Source: CAJBVW01 sp964457335
GTDB lineage: Bacteria; Myxococcota_A; UBA796; SXON01
Assembly (NCBI GenBank): GCA_964457335.1
Contig: CAYWGD010000016.1
Location: 1-64,000 of the forward strand
Direction of reading: 5' to 3'
Length of the DNA: 64,000 bases
In this document: positions 21,881 to 30,317 of the stretch, piece by piece
Numbering within the stretch: the stretch's first letter is position 1
How the letters are laid out: every line of letters begins with the position of its first letter
The notes under the pieces: model-generated
Told to the model about the DNA's origin: nothing
Databases searched by the model: none
The model's input: only the letters and a program-made list of their open reading frames with translations
Made by a program: the position numbers and the translations under genes

Positions 21881-23061
21881 GGGAGGCCCCCGTCCGGCCC
21901 GCACGTGATCGGAGAGAGCCCGAACACGCCGGGCGCCGGCGTGGCGGCGACGACCTGGAAGGCGCCGCGCGGGTCGGTGACGCGCACGATCTCGGCGGCG
22001 GCGTCCGCGATCACCCAGGAGCCGTCGGAGAGCGGCAACACGTCGCGGGGGAAGGCGAGCACGGCGGGCTCGCCGGTGGGGGGCGCGCGCCAGAGCTCGG
22101 CGCCGTCGGCGCCGTCGTAGGCGACGACCTGGCCGGTCGCAGAGTGGCACACGAGCACGGTGCCGTCCTCGAGCAGCCGCGGGCCGTGCGTCCAGGCGCC
22201 GTCGCCGTGCTCGGTGAGCGCGGGGCTGCTCCAGGCCAGCGTGGGCTGCTCGTCGCGCGCGCCGAGGCGGTACACCGCGACGGCGTCGGGGAGGTCGGCG
22301 GAGGAGCGCTCCAGCATGCTGACGACGAGCCGCACGTCGCCGTCGCCGAAGTCGCGCAGGTGCATGCCGTTCGGGTGGAAGTCCCGGTCCTCGGTGACGA
22401 CGGAGAGCGACCAGAGCGGGGTGCCCGCCTCGTCGAACGAGATGATGTCGCCCGCGACGGTGTCCAGCCCGATGTAGTCGCCCGCGGGCGTCGGGAGCAC
22501 GCCGTGCACGAAGCCGATGGCGACGAGCTCGTCGTAGCTCCACACGAGCTCGCCGGCGGCGTCGATGCGCTCGAAGCGCGAGCGGTACGCGGGGGGCGCG
22601 CCGGAGAAGGCGTACACCGTGCTCCCGTCCGCGAGCCGCGCCGCGCCCTGGGCGCCCGCCTCGGGGCCGAGGTCGTGCGACCACGCCTGCGAGAGGTCGG
22701 GGCGGAGCTCCACGAGCGCGGAGCCCTCGAGGTACACCAGCGACGACGCGAGGATGTGCTCGCCGTCGGGATCCAGCGGGTCCTCGAAGCCGGCCGCGAC
22801 GCCGGGGAGGCCCGTCTCGTTGGTGACACCGGTCTCCTCGGGCGCGCCGGCACAAGCCGTCAGAACGGAGAAAATCAGGAAAGCAGCTGACAGTCGCGTT
22901 GCGCGAGGGGCCCGGCGGGCGGCCGCGTCCGCGCGGCCGGTCCGGCGCGATCCCGGCGCGGAAGCGACGGGGCCGCGCCGACCGAGGCCGGAGGCCGAGC
23001 CCGGAGGGGCCCGACCCGGCCCGTCTTCGGGCCGGGGCGCGCCCGGATGCAGCAAGCTCAC
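21862..23061 (-). CDS. Beta-propeller lipoprotein, arylsulfotransferase/PQQ-like repeats
   Basis: From residue 57 this reads LSAAFLIFSVLTAC, a lipoprotein signal with cysteine at 70, followed by a seven-bladed-propeller-like body with repeats such as ELVWSYDELV, GTPLWSLSVV, ADGAELWRAPP and a HPNGMHL segment seen in arylsulfotransferase-like (ASST) proteins. A catalytic histidine of that family may be present but cannot be assigned firmly. The only usual start codons in frame are GTG at 23061 (forming GTGA with the upstream stop) and TTG at 23055, which leave about 55 GC-rich residues before the signal. That leader overlaps two strong hairpins, so the true start may be non-canonical and nearer 22893. 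Confidence 0.62.
   Translation of the reverse strand: MSLLHPGAPRPEDGPGRAPPGSASGLGRRGPVASAPGSRRTGRADAAARRAPRATRLSAAFLIFSVLTACAGAPEETGVTNETGLPGVAAGFEDPLDPDGEHILASSLVYLEGSALVELRPDLSQAWSHDLGPEAGAQGAARLADGSTVYAFSGAPPAYRSRFERIDAAGELVWSYDELVAIGFVHGVLPTPAGDYIGLDTVAGDIISFDEAGTPLWSLSVVTEDRDFHPNGMHLRDFGDGDVRLVVSMLERSSADLPDAVAVYRLGARDEQPTLAWSSPALTEHGDGAWTHGPRLLEDGTVLVCHSATGQVVAYDGADGAELWRAPPTGEPAVLAFPRDVLPLSDGSWVIADAAAEIVRVTDPRGAFQVVAATPAPGVFGLSPITCGPDGGLPCLGAR
22921..23036. other. Two strong hairpins in the leader of the propeller gene
   Basis: GGCCGCG-TCCG-CGCGGCC at 22921-22938 and CCCGGCCCG-TCTT-CGGGCCGGG at 23015-23036 are perfect stems of 7 and 9 pairs with four-base loops. Neither has a T-run. 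They lie between the FGE-like stop and the lipoprotein signal of the next gene, so they may attenuate or protect the operon mRNA. Confidence 0.5.
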
Positions 23062-23792
23062 AGCTCCTCCACGCAGCGGAAGCCGCAGGTGGGGCAGGAC
23101 GCGCCGCTGATCGCCGGCTCGCGGCTCGTGACCTGCGTGGCGCCGGCCTCGGCGAGGTGCGTGGCGCCGCGGACCACCCGCAGCCCGGTCGGATCGGGGC
23201 CCTCGGGGTTCCCCGGGGGGCTCGCGGCGTAGTAGTCGTCGTCGTAGTAGTCGCTGACCCACTCCCAGGCGTTGCCCGCCATGTCGAGCGCGCCGTAGGG
23301 GCTCGCGTCGCCGGGGTGCGTGCCGACGGGGGCGACGCGATCGCCGCAGCCGGGGAGCGCGGCGGTGGCGCAGTCGGGCGCCTCGTCGCCCCAGGGGTAG
23401 AGGCGGCCGTCGGTGCCGCGCGCGGCCTTCTCCCACTCGGCCTCGGTGGGGAGGCGCTTGCCGGCCCACTCGCAGTAGCGGGCGGCCTGGTCGACGGAGA
23501 CGTGCGTGCGCGGGAGGCCCGGCTGCTCGTCGGAGGTGTCGGGCGTGGCGGGCGTGGTGCAGACGCCGTCGTCGACGCAGGCGGCGAACTGGCCGACGGA
23601 GACCTCGAGCGTGTCGATGCGGAAGCCGGAGAGCTCGACGTCGTGAGCCGGCTGCTCGTCGGGGTCGCACGTGGCGTCGCGGTCGGGCTCGCAGCCCATG
23701 AGGAAGCTGCCCGCCGGGACCTCGACGCTCTCGGGGAGCGTGCCGGTGTCCGCGGGCTCGCCCGTGCAGGCCGCGAGCAGGAGCGCGATCAC
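23058..23792 (-). CDS. Formylglycine-generating-enzyme (SUMF1/FGE-sulfatase) domain lipoprotein
   Basis: A 244-residue lipoprotein (MIALLLAAC, cysteine 9) carrying an almost complete FGE-sulfatase fold: VPAGSFLMGCEPD at the start, EQPAHDVELSGFRID, VSVDQAARYCEWAGKRLPTEAEWEKAARG, YPWGD, and GNAWEWVSDYY near the end, finishing in SCPTCGFRCVEEL. FGE proteins oxidise a sulfatase cysteine to formylglycine; the lectin-like fold is also reused for other tasks, so catalysis is not certain. The terminal cysteine cluster could supply the copper-binding pair. The GTG start overlaps the DUF962 stop as GTGA. Its presence next to ASST-like and PHP lipoproteins suggests sulfate/phosphate ester chemistry at the surface. 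Confidence 0.83.
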   Translation of the reverse strand: MIALLLAACTGEPADTGTLPESVEVPAGSFLMGCEPDRDATCDPDEQPAHDVELSGFRIDTLEVSVGQFAACVDDGVCTTPATPDTSDEQPGLPRTHVSVDQAARYCEWAGKRLPTEAEWEKAARGTDGRLYPWGDEAPDCATAALPGCGDRVAPVGTHPGDASPYGALDMAGNAWEWVSDYYDDDYYAASPPGNPEGPDPTGLRVVRGATHLAEAGATQVTSREPAISGASCPTCGFRCVEEL

Positions 23793-24223
23793 GTCGCGAG
23801 GCTCCAGCGGCGGCCGCGCGCCATCTCGCTCCACATGCGGAAGTCGCCCGCGAGCGACCAGAGCGGGTAGGTGAAGGTGGCCGGGCGGTTCTTCTCGATG
23901 ATGAAGTGCCCGATCCAGGCGCAGAAGTAGGCGCCGCCGATGCCGGAGAGGATGAACGGGTTCGCGGCCACGAGCAGCGCGATCATGCCCAGCAGCACGG
24001 GCGCCGCGGACCGGCGGCCCTCCATCCTGAAGAACGCCCAGCCGAGGCCGAGCGCCACGACCACGGCGGGGCCGAAGAAGAGCGGCGTCGTGACGAGGCA
24101 GTTGAGCGCCACGCCGATGAACCAGCTCGTGCCGGCGAAGTGGAGCCAGCGGCAGGCCGGCTTCTCGTGCTCGCCGAGGTACCAGGGGTAGAAGGACTCG
24201 AAGGTGGCGATCCGGTCGGACAT
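23789..24223 (-). CDS. Mpo1-like/DUF962 membrane protein
   Basis: A 144-residue membrane protein of the DUF962/Mpo1 family. The signature is complete: FESFYPWYLGEHEKPACRWLH near the start, GTSWF, then AWIGHFIIEKNRPATFTYPLWSLAGDFRMW. Three to four hydrophobic helices lie between. Yeast Mpo1 is an iron-dependent dioxygenase that shortens 2-hydroxy fatty acids by alpha-oxidation; the conserved histidines in EH, LH and GHF fit metal binding here. Bacterial members are usually unstudied. It is the first gene of the four-gene operon ending at 20549 and is coupled to the FGE-like gene. Start ATG is clear. Confidence 0.88.
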   Translation of the reverse strand: MSDRIATFESFYPWYLGEHEKPACRWLHFAGTSWFIGVALNCLVTTPLFFGPAVVVALGLGWAFFRMEGRRSAAPVLLGMIALLVAANPFILSGIGGAYFCAWIGHFIIEKNRPATFTYPLWSLAGDFRMWSEMARGRRWSLAT

Positions 24224-24405
24224 GCGGCCTCCACGCGGGCTCTTGGCGAGGGGCGCCTATTGTCGTCGCGCCCGCGCTGGCAAGGTTTGGCGGGCCGCGA
24301 GGGTGGGCGGGGACCGGCGTAAGCGCCGCGGGACTGGCGTCGAGCCGGGCTCGGGGTGTAGAGGAAGCGGTCGTACGACGCCCGACTCCCGACTCTGGAG
24401 CTCCG

Positions 24406-26100
24406 ATGATCCGCCTTCTGCCCCTCCCGCTCCTGGTGCTCGCCGCCTGTGCCGTCGACGGCCGGAAGCCCGCCGGCGGCGACCCCGCTCCCGACGACAC
24501 CGCCGCGGACGGGGACACCGCCGACACCGCGGAGACCGACTGCGACGTGGTCTGGTACCGGGACGCCGACGGGGACGGCTACGGCGCGGGAGAGCCCGTC
24601 GACTGCGACTGGGCCGAGGGCTACGCCGGCGACGACGGCGACTGCGACGACGCCGATCCCCACGTGTTCCCGGGCGCGCCCGAGGCCTGCGACGGCAAGG
24701 ACAACGCGTGCGCGGGCGGCTGGTCGGAGACGCAGGAGGCGGGCCTCGTCACGCAGTGGACCGCGGAGGGGCCCGTGTCGCACGCGGAGACCTGGGCGGC
24801 GGGGACGGACGACGCGCCCGTGGCCGCGGCGATCGAGGGGGACTGGAGCGTGTGCGCGGGCACGTTCTACGTGGCGCTCACGATCACCGGTGACACGCGG
24901 ATCGAGGGCGCGGGGCGCGCCACGACCGTGCTCTCCGGCGGCGACGTCGGGCGGGTGGTGGACGCGCAGGCGCCCATCGAGATCGTGGGGCTCACGCTCC
25001 GCGACGGCGAGGTGGACGGGGACGGCGGGATCGTGGCCATCCGGGACGCGGACGCGCGCTTCGAGTCGGTCGAGCTGAGCGGGGGGATGGCGGCGCGGGG
25101 CGGGGCCCTGGCCGGCACCTGGACGGCAGAGGCGACGGTCACCCTCGTGGACGTGCTGGTCACGGGGAACCTCGCCGAGGGACCCGGCGGGGGGTTCTAC
25201 CTGGAGGGGCCGGTGGACCTCACGATCGAGGACTCGGCCTTCCGCACGAACGCGGCGCTCGAGGGCGGCGCGATCCGCGCGACGGGGGCGGGCGCGCTCG
25301 ACCTGGAGCTCGCCACGTTCGAGCTCGACTCTTCGCTTGGGGCCGGGGGCGCGGTGCTCTGGGAGGGGACCGGCGACGCGCGCCTCGTGGACGTGACGGC
25401 GGCGTCGAACGCCGCGGAGGGCGACGGGGCCGGGCTCCACGTCACGGCGGCCGACATCACCGTGGAGGGCGGCACGTTCCAGGAGAACACGTCCCTCGGC
25501 GCCGGCGGCGGGTTGCGGCTCCAGTGGACCGGCGCGGCGAGCGTGACCGGCGCCACGTTCTCGACCAACGAGGCCTTCCTCGGGGCCGGGATCGCGGGGT
25601 ACGGCGAGGCCGGGGGCGCGCTCACCGTGGCCGACGTCACGATGAGCGGCGGCACCGCGTACTCGGGCGGGGGCGCCTACTTCCTCGACAGCGCCGTGCT
25701 GATCGAGGGCGGGCTCCTGTCCGGGAACACGGCCGAGGAGGGCGCGGCCCTCACGGTCGAGGGTTGCCCGTCGGTGGAGATCGGCCCCGGCACGCGTATC
25801 GAGGACAACACCGCGGCGTTCCGGGGCGGCGGGCTCCTCGCGCTCGGCTCGACCGTCACGGTCACGGGCGACCTGTCGGCTCTCGACGGCTTCCGTCGCA
25901 ACGAGGCCGAGTTCGGCGGCGCGATCTGCTACGAGCTCGACGCCGACGACACGCTCGCGGCGGTCGACGCCGACTTCGGCGTGGACGCGGACGACAACTA
26001 CGCCCGCCTGGACGGCCCGGACCTCTACACGCCCGGCCGCCAGGAGCGCGTCGGGGACGGGGAGAGCTTCGTGTGCGGCTACGACGCCGACTGCGAGTAG
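24406..26100 (+). CDS. Parallel beta-helix lipoprotein with MopE-type metal-binding motif
   Basis: A 564-residue lipoprotein (MIRLLPLPLLVLAAC, cysteine 15). Residues about 48-105 hold a MopE-like motif, RDADGDGYGAGEP then DGDCDDADPHVFPGAPEACDG, known from myxobacterial and methanotroph surface proteins that bind metal. The rest is a right-handed parallel beta-helix with polymorphic-outer-membrane-type repeats (GGALAGT, GGGFYLEG, GGAIRATG, GAGLHVTA, GGGAYFLDS, GGGLLALG). Such proteins are surface-exposed and may bind or cleave polysaccharide, but no catalytic residues are evident. GGAG lies 6 bases before the ATG. Its stop is 3 bases from the reverse stop of the next gene. Confidence 0.82.
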   Translation: MIRLLPLPLLVLAACAVDGRKPAGGDPAPDDTAADGDTADTAETDCDVVWYRDADGDGYGAGEPVDCDWAEGYAGDDGDCDDADPHVFPGAPEACDGKDNACAGGWSETQEAGLVTQWTAEGPVSHAETWAAGTDDAPVAAAIEGDWSVCAGTFYVALTITGDTRIEGAGRATTVLSGGDVGRVVDAQAPIEIVGLTLRDGEVDGDGGIVAIRDADARFESVELSGGMAARGGALAGTWTAEATVTLVDVLVTGNLAEGPGGGFYLEGPVDLTIEDSAFRTNAALEGGAIRATGAGALDLELATFELDSSLGAGGAVLWEGTGDARLVDVTAASNAAEGDGAGLHVTAADITVEGGTFQENTSLGAGGGLRLQWTGAASVTGATFSTNEAFLGAGIAGYGEAGGALTVADVTMSGGTAYSGGGAYFLDSAVLIEGGLLSGNTAEEGAALTVEGCPSVEIGPGTRIEDNTAAFRGGGLLALGSTVTVTGDLSALDGFRRNEAEFGGAICYELDADDTLAAVDADFGVDADDNYARLDGPDLYTPGRQERVGDGESFVCGYDADCE

Positions 26101-26103
26101 GGC

Positions 26104-27279
26104 CTACTTCCCGCCCAGCCGCGCGAGGCAGGCCTGGTAGCGCCTGTCCACGTTCTGGGCGAACCACGCGGTCGTCTTGCTCCCGGCGAGCTTGATCGAC
26201 TGGAGCTTCACGTCGGGCAGGCGCGCGTAGGCGGGCTCCTTGCCGGTCTTCTCCCGGTAGAGCGCGCGAATGCGCTCCCACGTCTCGGTCTCCTCGAAGG
26301 CCTCGCGCTTCTCCTTGGCGAGGTCGCGCTCGACCTTCCAGTCCGAGAGCCCGAGCCCGTGCTTCGCGACGACGGCGCGCACGGCGGTGAGCGTCTGCGA
26401 GGCCTCGGATGCCGGCCGGCCGGCGTCGTTGTAGCGGAGGAGGTCGCCGTCGAGCGCCAGGGGCGCGCCGTCCAGCGCCGCGACCTGCTCCTGGAAGGCG
26501 GCGTTGCGGCTCGCGTAGTAGCCGGCGTTGTAGTCGGCGAAGCGGTAGAGCGGGCGGTCGTAGGCGGCCTCCCAGGCCAGGAGCCGCACGGTGCCGTAGT
26601 GGAGGCAGCCGGTGCGGGTGTAGAGCGCGTCGCGGACGAGCGCGCGGTCGACGCCGTCGTCGCGGGCGTGGTCCTCGGCGAGGTCGACCTTGACCTGCAT
26701 GCAGCCGGCCGTGGTGATCGGGTTGAGGTCGTCGAGGTCGAGGCCGACGAACTGGGCGGCGCTCTCCGCCACGCGCAGGGGCTCGGGGAGCCTGCCGCGG
26801 TGGAAGGCGACGAACTCGCGGAACACGAGGTCCACGTCGCGCTCGGTCTTGGAGGACTTGAGCCGGTCGTAGAACGAGCGGGCCTGGCCGGGCCCCTTCG
26901 CGTCGAGCACGGCGCGGAGGCCGGTCTCGAAGGCCCAGCCGGGCACCTTGCCCATCGTCGTCTGCTTCTCGGCGATCCACTCGTCGATCATCCCGCCGAT
27001 GCCGGGCACCGCGGGGTCGGGCGCGTAGCCGCTCTCCTGCTCGACGGTGGCCACGACGGCGCAGGTGTTGCCGTTGGTCGCCGGGATGTCGTGCGCGGCG
27101 AGGACGCCGTACAGGTCGCTGGCCCAGCCGGCGCGGTCCTTCACGCGGTCGGACGGGAACGCGCGGGCCATCCCGGCCGCGTCGATCGGGCGCTCCTCGA
27201 ACGGGAGCTCGGGGGCCGGCGCCTCGCGACCGGCGCAGGAGGCGAGCGCGAGGAGCCCGAACGGGACGAGGCGGCGCAT
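26104..27279 (-). CDS. DUF1615 lipoprotein, lytic-transglycosylase-like
   Basis: A 391-residue lipoprotein (MRRLVPFGLLALASC, cysteine 15) of the DUF1615 family. The segment TCAVVATVEQESGYAPDPAVPGIGG resembles the catalytic-glutamate region of lysozyme-like transglycosylases (E in VEQESG), and YNAGYYASRNAAFQ resembles their conserved tyrosine loop, so a periplasmic murein-active enzyme is likely though not proven for the family. The first ATG at 27312 would add 11 residues before the charged signal peptide; 27279 was preferred. Last gene of the minus-strand run that begins at 30317, 25 bases after the HTTM gene. Confidence 0.78.
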   Translation of the reverse strand: MRRLVPFGLLALASCAGREAPAPELPFEERPIDAAGMARAFPSDRVKDRAGWASDLYGVLAAHDIPATNGNTCAVVATVEQESGYAPDPAVPGIGGMIDEWIAEKQTTMGKVPGWAFETGLRAVLDAKGPGQARSFYDRLKSSKTERDVDLVFREFVAFHRGRLPEPLRVAESAAQFVGLDLDDLNPITTAGCMQVKVDLAEDHARDDGVDRALVRDALYTRTGCLHYGTVRLLAWEAAYDRPLYRFADYNAGYYASRNAAFQEQVAALDGAPLALDGDLLRYNDAGRPASEASQTLTAVRAVVAKHGLGLSDWKVERDLAKEKREAFEETETWERIRALYREKTGKEPAYARLPDVKLQSIKLAGSKTTAWFAQNVDRRYQACLARLGGK

Positions 27280-27304
27280 CCGTCGGAGGTATCCCGACGG
27301 GCGC

Positions 27305-28201
27305 CTACCCACGCCACCGCGCCGGCAGGAGCCGCTCCACGGGGAGGAAGGAGAGGAAGGCCAGCCCCCAGGTCTGGTAGGGGAAGGTGATGCCCATGAG
27401 CAGGGCGATCCCGAGGTGCATCCCGAAGGTCGCCAGCGCCCAGGTCACGCCCAGCCAGCGGTGCAGCAGCGCGAGGGGCGCGCCGAGCTCGACGACGAGC
27501 GTGAGGACGGCGCCCGCGGAGAGGAGCCAGCCGTGGTCGCGGAGGAGCACGAGCGCGGCCGGCTGGCCCGCGTCCGGCTCGTAGACGGCGCGGACGAGCG
27601 CGGAGTAGGCGACCTGGGCGAGCAGGTTGCCGCCGTCCGCCCAGCCCGCGCCCGCGACCTCCACCTTCGCGACGCCCGCGAGCAGGTACACACACGCCGT
27701 GGCGACGCCGAGGAGGCGCAGGCCCCAGCCGTGGCGCCAGGAGACCGGCGGGGCCGGCCAGGCGAGCGGGGTGCGGACCCGCGCGTCGACGGAGAGGACC
27801 GCGGCGGCGGGCAGGCAGGCGAGGAGCAGGGTGTGGAGCGTGGCGAGGTGCAGGCCGTGGGAGATGGCGCCCCACGAGAGGCGCCAGGAGGCCCAGAACA
27901 GGAAGCCGGCCGCGAAGAGCGGAGCGGTCACGCGCCAGGCGGCGCCGGCGATCCAGAGGGCGCCGAGGCCGACGAGCGCGACCTGGAGGGCCTGGAGGGC
28001 GCCGGTCGACGGCGGCTCCGCGAAGAGGCGGGCGGCCCCGACCGGGAGGTAGCGGGCGGAGGGGTCCGCCCCGAGCCGGGGCACCTCGTTCCAGCCCATG
28101 AACACGGTCCACACCAGGAGCGCGCCGAGGGCCACGCGGATCACGGCGAGGCGCGCGGCGGGGGCGGGCGCGAGCCACGCGGCCTCGGCGCGGGCGATCA
28201 T
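27305..28201 (-). CDS. HTTM-domain membrane protein (vitamin K gamma-carboxylase-like)
   Basis: A 298-residue polytopic membrane protein. The arrangement of hydrophobic helices and the sequence RVALGALLVWTVF, WASWRLSWGAISHGLHLATLHTLLLA, LAGVAKVEVAGAGWADGGNL and FGMHLGIALLMGITFPYQTW match the horizontally transferred transmembrane (HTTM) domain family, related to vitamin K-dependent gamma-carboxylase. Histidines in SHGLHLATLH and GMH are the conserved ones. No soluble carboxylase domain follows, so epoxidase or carboxylase activity is not assured. It starts inside the stop codon of the small upstream gene (ATGA), which therefore looks like its dedicated partner. Confidence 0.8.
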   Translation of the reverse strand: MIARAEAAWLAPAPAARLAVIRVALGALLVWTVFMGWNEVPRLGADPSARYLPVGAARLFAEPPSTGALQALQVALVGLGALWIAGAAWRVTAPLFAAGFLFWASWRLSWGAISHGLHLATLHTLLLACLPAAAVLSVDARVRTPLAWPAPPVSWRHGWGLRLLGVATACVYLLAGVAKVEVAGAGWADGGNLLAQVAYSALVRAVYEPDAGQPAALVLLRDHGWLLSAGAVLTLVVELGAPLALLHRWLGVTWALATFGMHLGIALLMGITFPYQTWGLAFLSFLPVERLLPARWRG

Positions 28202-28668
28202 CCGGTCGGCTCGCAGGAGACGAGCTCCTCGGTCGTGACCGGCGTGGCGTCGCCGTCGTGGATGACGCGCCGGGCCTCGAAGCGGCCGCGCTGGATCGTC
28301 ACCCGCTCCACCCGCGCGGCCCACGGCTCGCCGGACGCCGCGACGCGGCCCGCGAGCGACCGGCAGAACTGGAGACGTCGCGAGGCGGGCGCGCTCCTGA
28401 GGCGCTCGAGCTGGTTGCGCGCCGTCCCCACGCCGCCCGCGGTCCACCACTCGAAGCCGAGGCGGCGGCGGGAGCCGTCGTCCAGCACCACCTCGACGTA
28501 GGGGAGGGGCTCCTGGCCCGGGCGGTGGAACGCGAACATCGGGTAGCGGGAGAGCGGGAAGGCGCGCTCGTCGTCGGCGAAGGTCCGCACGGAGAGCACG
28601 CCCGCCGCCACGGCGACCGTGGCGAGGTGCGCGAAGGCGCGGGCGGTGGCGGAGGGGCCCGGCGTCAT
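28198..28668 (-). CDS. Small membrane-anchored partner of the HTTM protein, unknown function
   Basis: A 156-residue protein with one N-terminal hydrophobic helix (residues about 9-26), then an exported domain. The sequence FPLSRYPMFAFH, just after the helix, is a phrase often found in proteins encoded beside HTTM-domain genes. The rest (VEVVLDDGSRRRLGFEWW, NQLERLR, CRSLAGRV) is a small mixed alpha/beta domain with no fold I recognise. It is coupled to the HTTM gene by ATGA and follows dienelactone hydrolase by 4 bases. A subunit or assembly role is inferred from context only. Confidence 0.68.
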   Translation of the reverse strand: MTPGPSATARAFAHLATVAVAAGVLSVRTFADDERAFPLSRYPMFAFHRPGQEPLPYVEVVLDDGSRRRLGFEWWTAGGVGTARNQLERLRSAPASRRLQFCRSLAGRVAASGEPWAARVERVTIQRGRFEARRVIHDGDATPVTTEELVSCEPTG

Positions 28669-28672
28669 CGCG

Positions 28673-29437
28673 TCAACGCGCGAAGGCCTCGTCGAGGAAG
28701 CCGTCCATCATGCGGTAGGCCCGCTTCGCCGACCGCTCGTCGTAGACGCAGCCGGGCGGGTCCTTGGCCTCGCGCTCCGCGAAGCAGTGCACGGCGCCGC
28801 CGAGCTGCACGAGCTGCCAGTCGGCGCCCGCGGCGGTCATCTCCTGCTGGAAGGCCGCGATGTCCTCGGCCTTGACGTAGGTGTCCGCGGCGCCGTTGAG
28901 CACGAGGACGGGCGCCTTCACCGCGCCGGCGACGGCGGGGGAGGGCGTGGCGAGCCCGCCGTGGAAGCTCACGGCGGCGTCGAGGGCGGCCCCGCCGCGC
29001 ACGAGCTCGAGCACCGTGCTCCCGCCGAAGCAGAAGCCGATGGCGCCGATCTTCTCCGCGTCGAGCGGCGCGCGGGCGGCCGACGCCTGGAGCGCGCCGA
29101 GGGCGGCGTTGGCCCGCGCCCGCATCTCCGTGCGGTCGGCGTACACCTTGCCGGCGGCCTCGCCCGCGGCCTTGGCGTCCGTGGGGCGCACGTCCTTGCC
29201 GAACATGTCGGCCACGAGCACCACGTACTCCGTCCCCGCGATCTCCTTGGCGCGGGCCAGGGCTGTCTCGTTCGCGCCGTACCAATTCGGCACCATCAGC
29301 AGGCCTGGGCGCTTCACCTTGGTGGCGTCGTCGTACACGACCCAACCCGAGAAGGTGGTCCCGGCATGGGTCCAGGTGACCACGTCGGCGCGTGGCGCGG
29401 CCAGCGAAGCGGCGGAGAGGGCGAGGGCGAGGAGCAC
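28673..29437 (-). CDS. Secreted dienelactone hydrolase-family enzyme
   Basis: A 254-residue alpha/beta hydrolase with a cleavable-type signal peptide (MLLALALSAASLAAPRA). The dienelactone hydrolase signature is clear: nucleophile C136 in IGFCFGGS, the aspartate in NGAADTYV and the histidine in GAVHCFAE, plus PNWYGANE at the oxyanion region. Cysteine as nucleophile distinguishes the family from serine esterases. Export is unusual for a catabolic lactonase, so the substrate may be a surface lactone or ester. The GTG start is the only one giving a signal peptide. It sits between the phosphatase-superfamily lipoprotein and the HTTM pair, in one transcript. Confidence 0.86.
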   Translation of the reverse strand: MLLALALSAASLAAPRADVVTWTHAGTTFSGWVVYDDATKVKRPGLLMVPNWYGANETALARAKEIAGTEYVVLVADMFGKDVRPTDAKAAGEAAGKVYADRTEMRARANAALGALQASAARAPLDAEKIGAIGFCFGGSTVLELVRGGAALDAAVSFHGGLATPSPAVAGAVKAPVLVLNGAADTYVKAEDIAAFQQEMTAAGADWQLVQLGGAVHCFAEREAKDPPGCVYDERSAKRAYRMMDGFLDEAFAR

Positions 29438-29459
29438 GAGGGGCCTCCGGGGGAACGGG

Positions 29460-30317
29460 TCAGAGCGGCTCGACGGGCGGCGCCGGCTCGGTCACGCCGT
29501 AGCGCGCGAGCAGCGTCCAGGGGAGCTGGTGGCTCCAGGTGCCCGTCCCGATCGCGGGATCGTTCGTCAGCAGGAACACATCGGCGGCGTCGGTGTAGTG
29601 GCGGTTGCCATTCGGGTCGAAGCCGTGGTCGGTTGTGACGTACACGCGGGTGCGCTCCCAGCGGCCCAGAGCGATGAGCTCGTCGCGGATCACGCCGAGC
29701 TGGGCGTCCACGTCGTGCAGGGCCTCGCGCTGCTCCGCGGAGCGCTCGCCGTGCTCGTGCCCCGCCTGGTCGACGCCGCCCCAGTGGAAGAAGGCGAAGA
29801 AGGGGAGGTCGCCCGTGGTCCGGAGCGCGTCGACCATGTCCGGCGTGATGTCCGCGATCATCTGGCGGTTGACCGCCACGTCGCAGGCCTCGCCCGCGTG
29901 GAAGAAGGGCTGGTCCGCGGTGTCGAAGCCGAGCATGTGCGGCTTGTTGACCACCCAGTAGCGGCGCAGGTTCGGGCCGAACCGGTCGCGGAGGCGCTCG
30001 GGGAGCGTCAGGCCGGCGGGGATGGGCGTGAAGTGGAAGGCCGAGGTCACGCCGGTCTGGTCGTCGCCGTAGCCGGTGAGGAGGCGCGCGTGCGACGCCA
30101 TCGTGTCGGTGACGCCGTCGACCTGGAGGACCTGGTAGCTGCCGCCTTCGCCGAGCGTCGGGATCACGGAGAGGGCGTCCCACTCCTCGTCCAACAGCGC
30201 CGGGGGCGTGCCGTCGATCGAGACGAGGAGCACGTCGAAGCCGGGATCCTCGGTGGCGTGGCAGCCCGCGAGCGCGGCGAGCGCGAGGACGGCGGGGGAG
30301 AGCGGGAGCGGGCGCAC
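29460..30317 (-). CDS. Alkaline phosphatase-superfamily (sulfatase/phosphodiesterase-like) lipoprotein
   Basis: A 285-residue lipoprotein (cysteine 19 in LAALAGC) of the alkaline phosphatase superfamily. It has the first metal aspartate in DVLLVSIDGTPP, a nucleophile-region segment TMASHARLLTGYG, the second metal site WGGVDQAGHEHG, and the third YVTTDHGFDPNG. A threonine or serine near MASH would be the nucleophile; there is no C/S-x-P-x-R sulfatase signature, so phosphodiesterase or phosphatase activity is more likely than sulfatase. The GTG at 30317 gives a normal signal peptide with one arginine; longer starts run into the divergent promoter region. First gene of the five-gene operon ending at 26104. 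Confidence 0.8.
   Translation of the reverse strand: MRPLPLSPAVLALAALAGCHATEDPGFDVLLVSIDGTPPALLDEEWDALSVIPTLGEGGSYQVLQVDGVTDTMASHARLLTGYGDDQTGVTSAFHFTPIPAGLTLPERLRDRFGPNLRRYWVVNKPHMLGFDTADQPFFHAGEACDVAVNRQMIADITPDMVDALRTTGDLPFFAFFHWGGVDQAGHEHGERSAEQREALHDVDAQLGVIRDELIALGRWERTRVYVTTDHGFDPNGNRHYTDAADVFLLTNDPAIGTGTWSHQLPWTLLARYGVTEPAPPVEPL

Noticed and set aside
22893..23061. A separate small gene in the leader of the propeller gene
   Set aside because: The only open frame is continuous with the propeller gene and has no independent start or ribosome site.
24273..24290. TGGCAAGGTTTGGC as a second sigma-54 site
   Set aside because: GG and GC are nine bases apart instead of ten, and the site is not placed well for either divergent gene.
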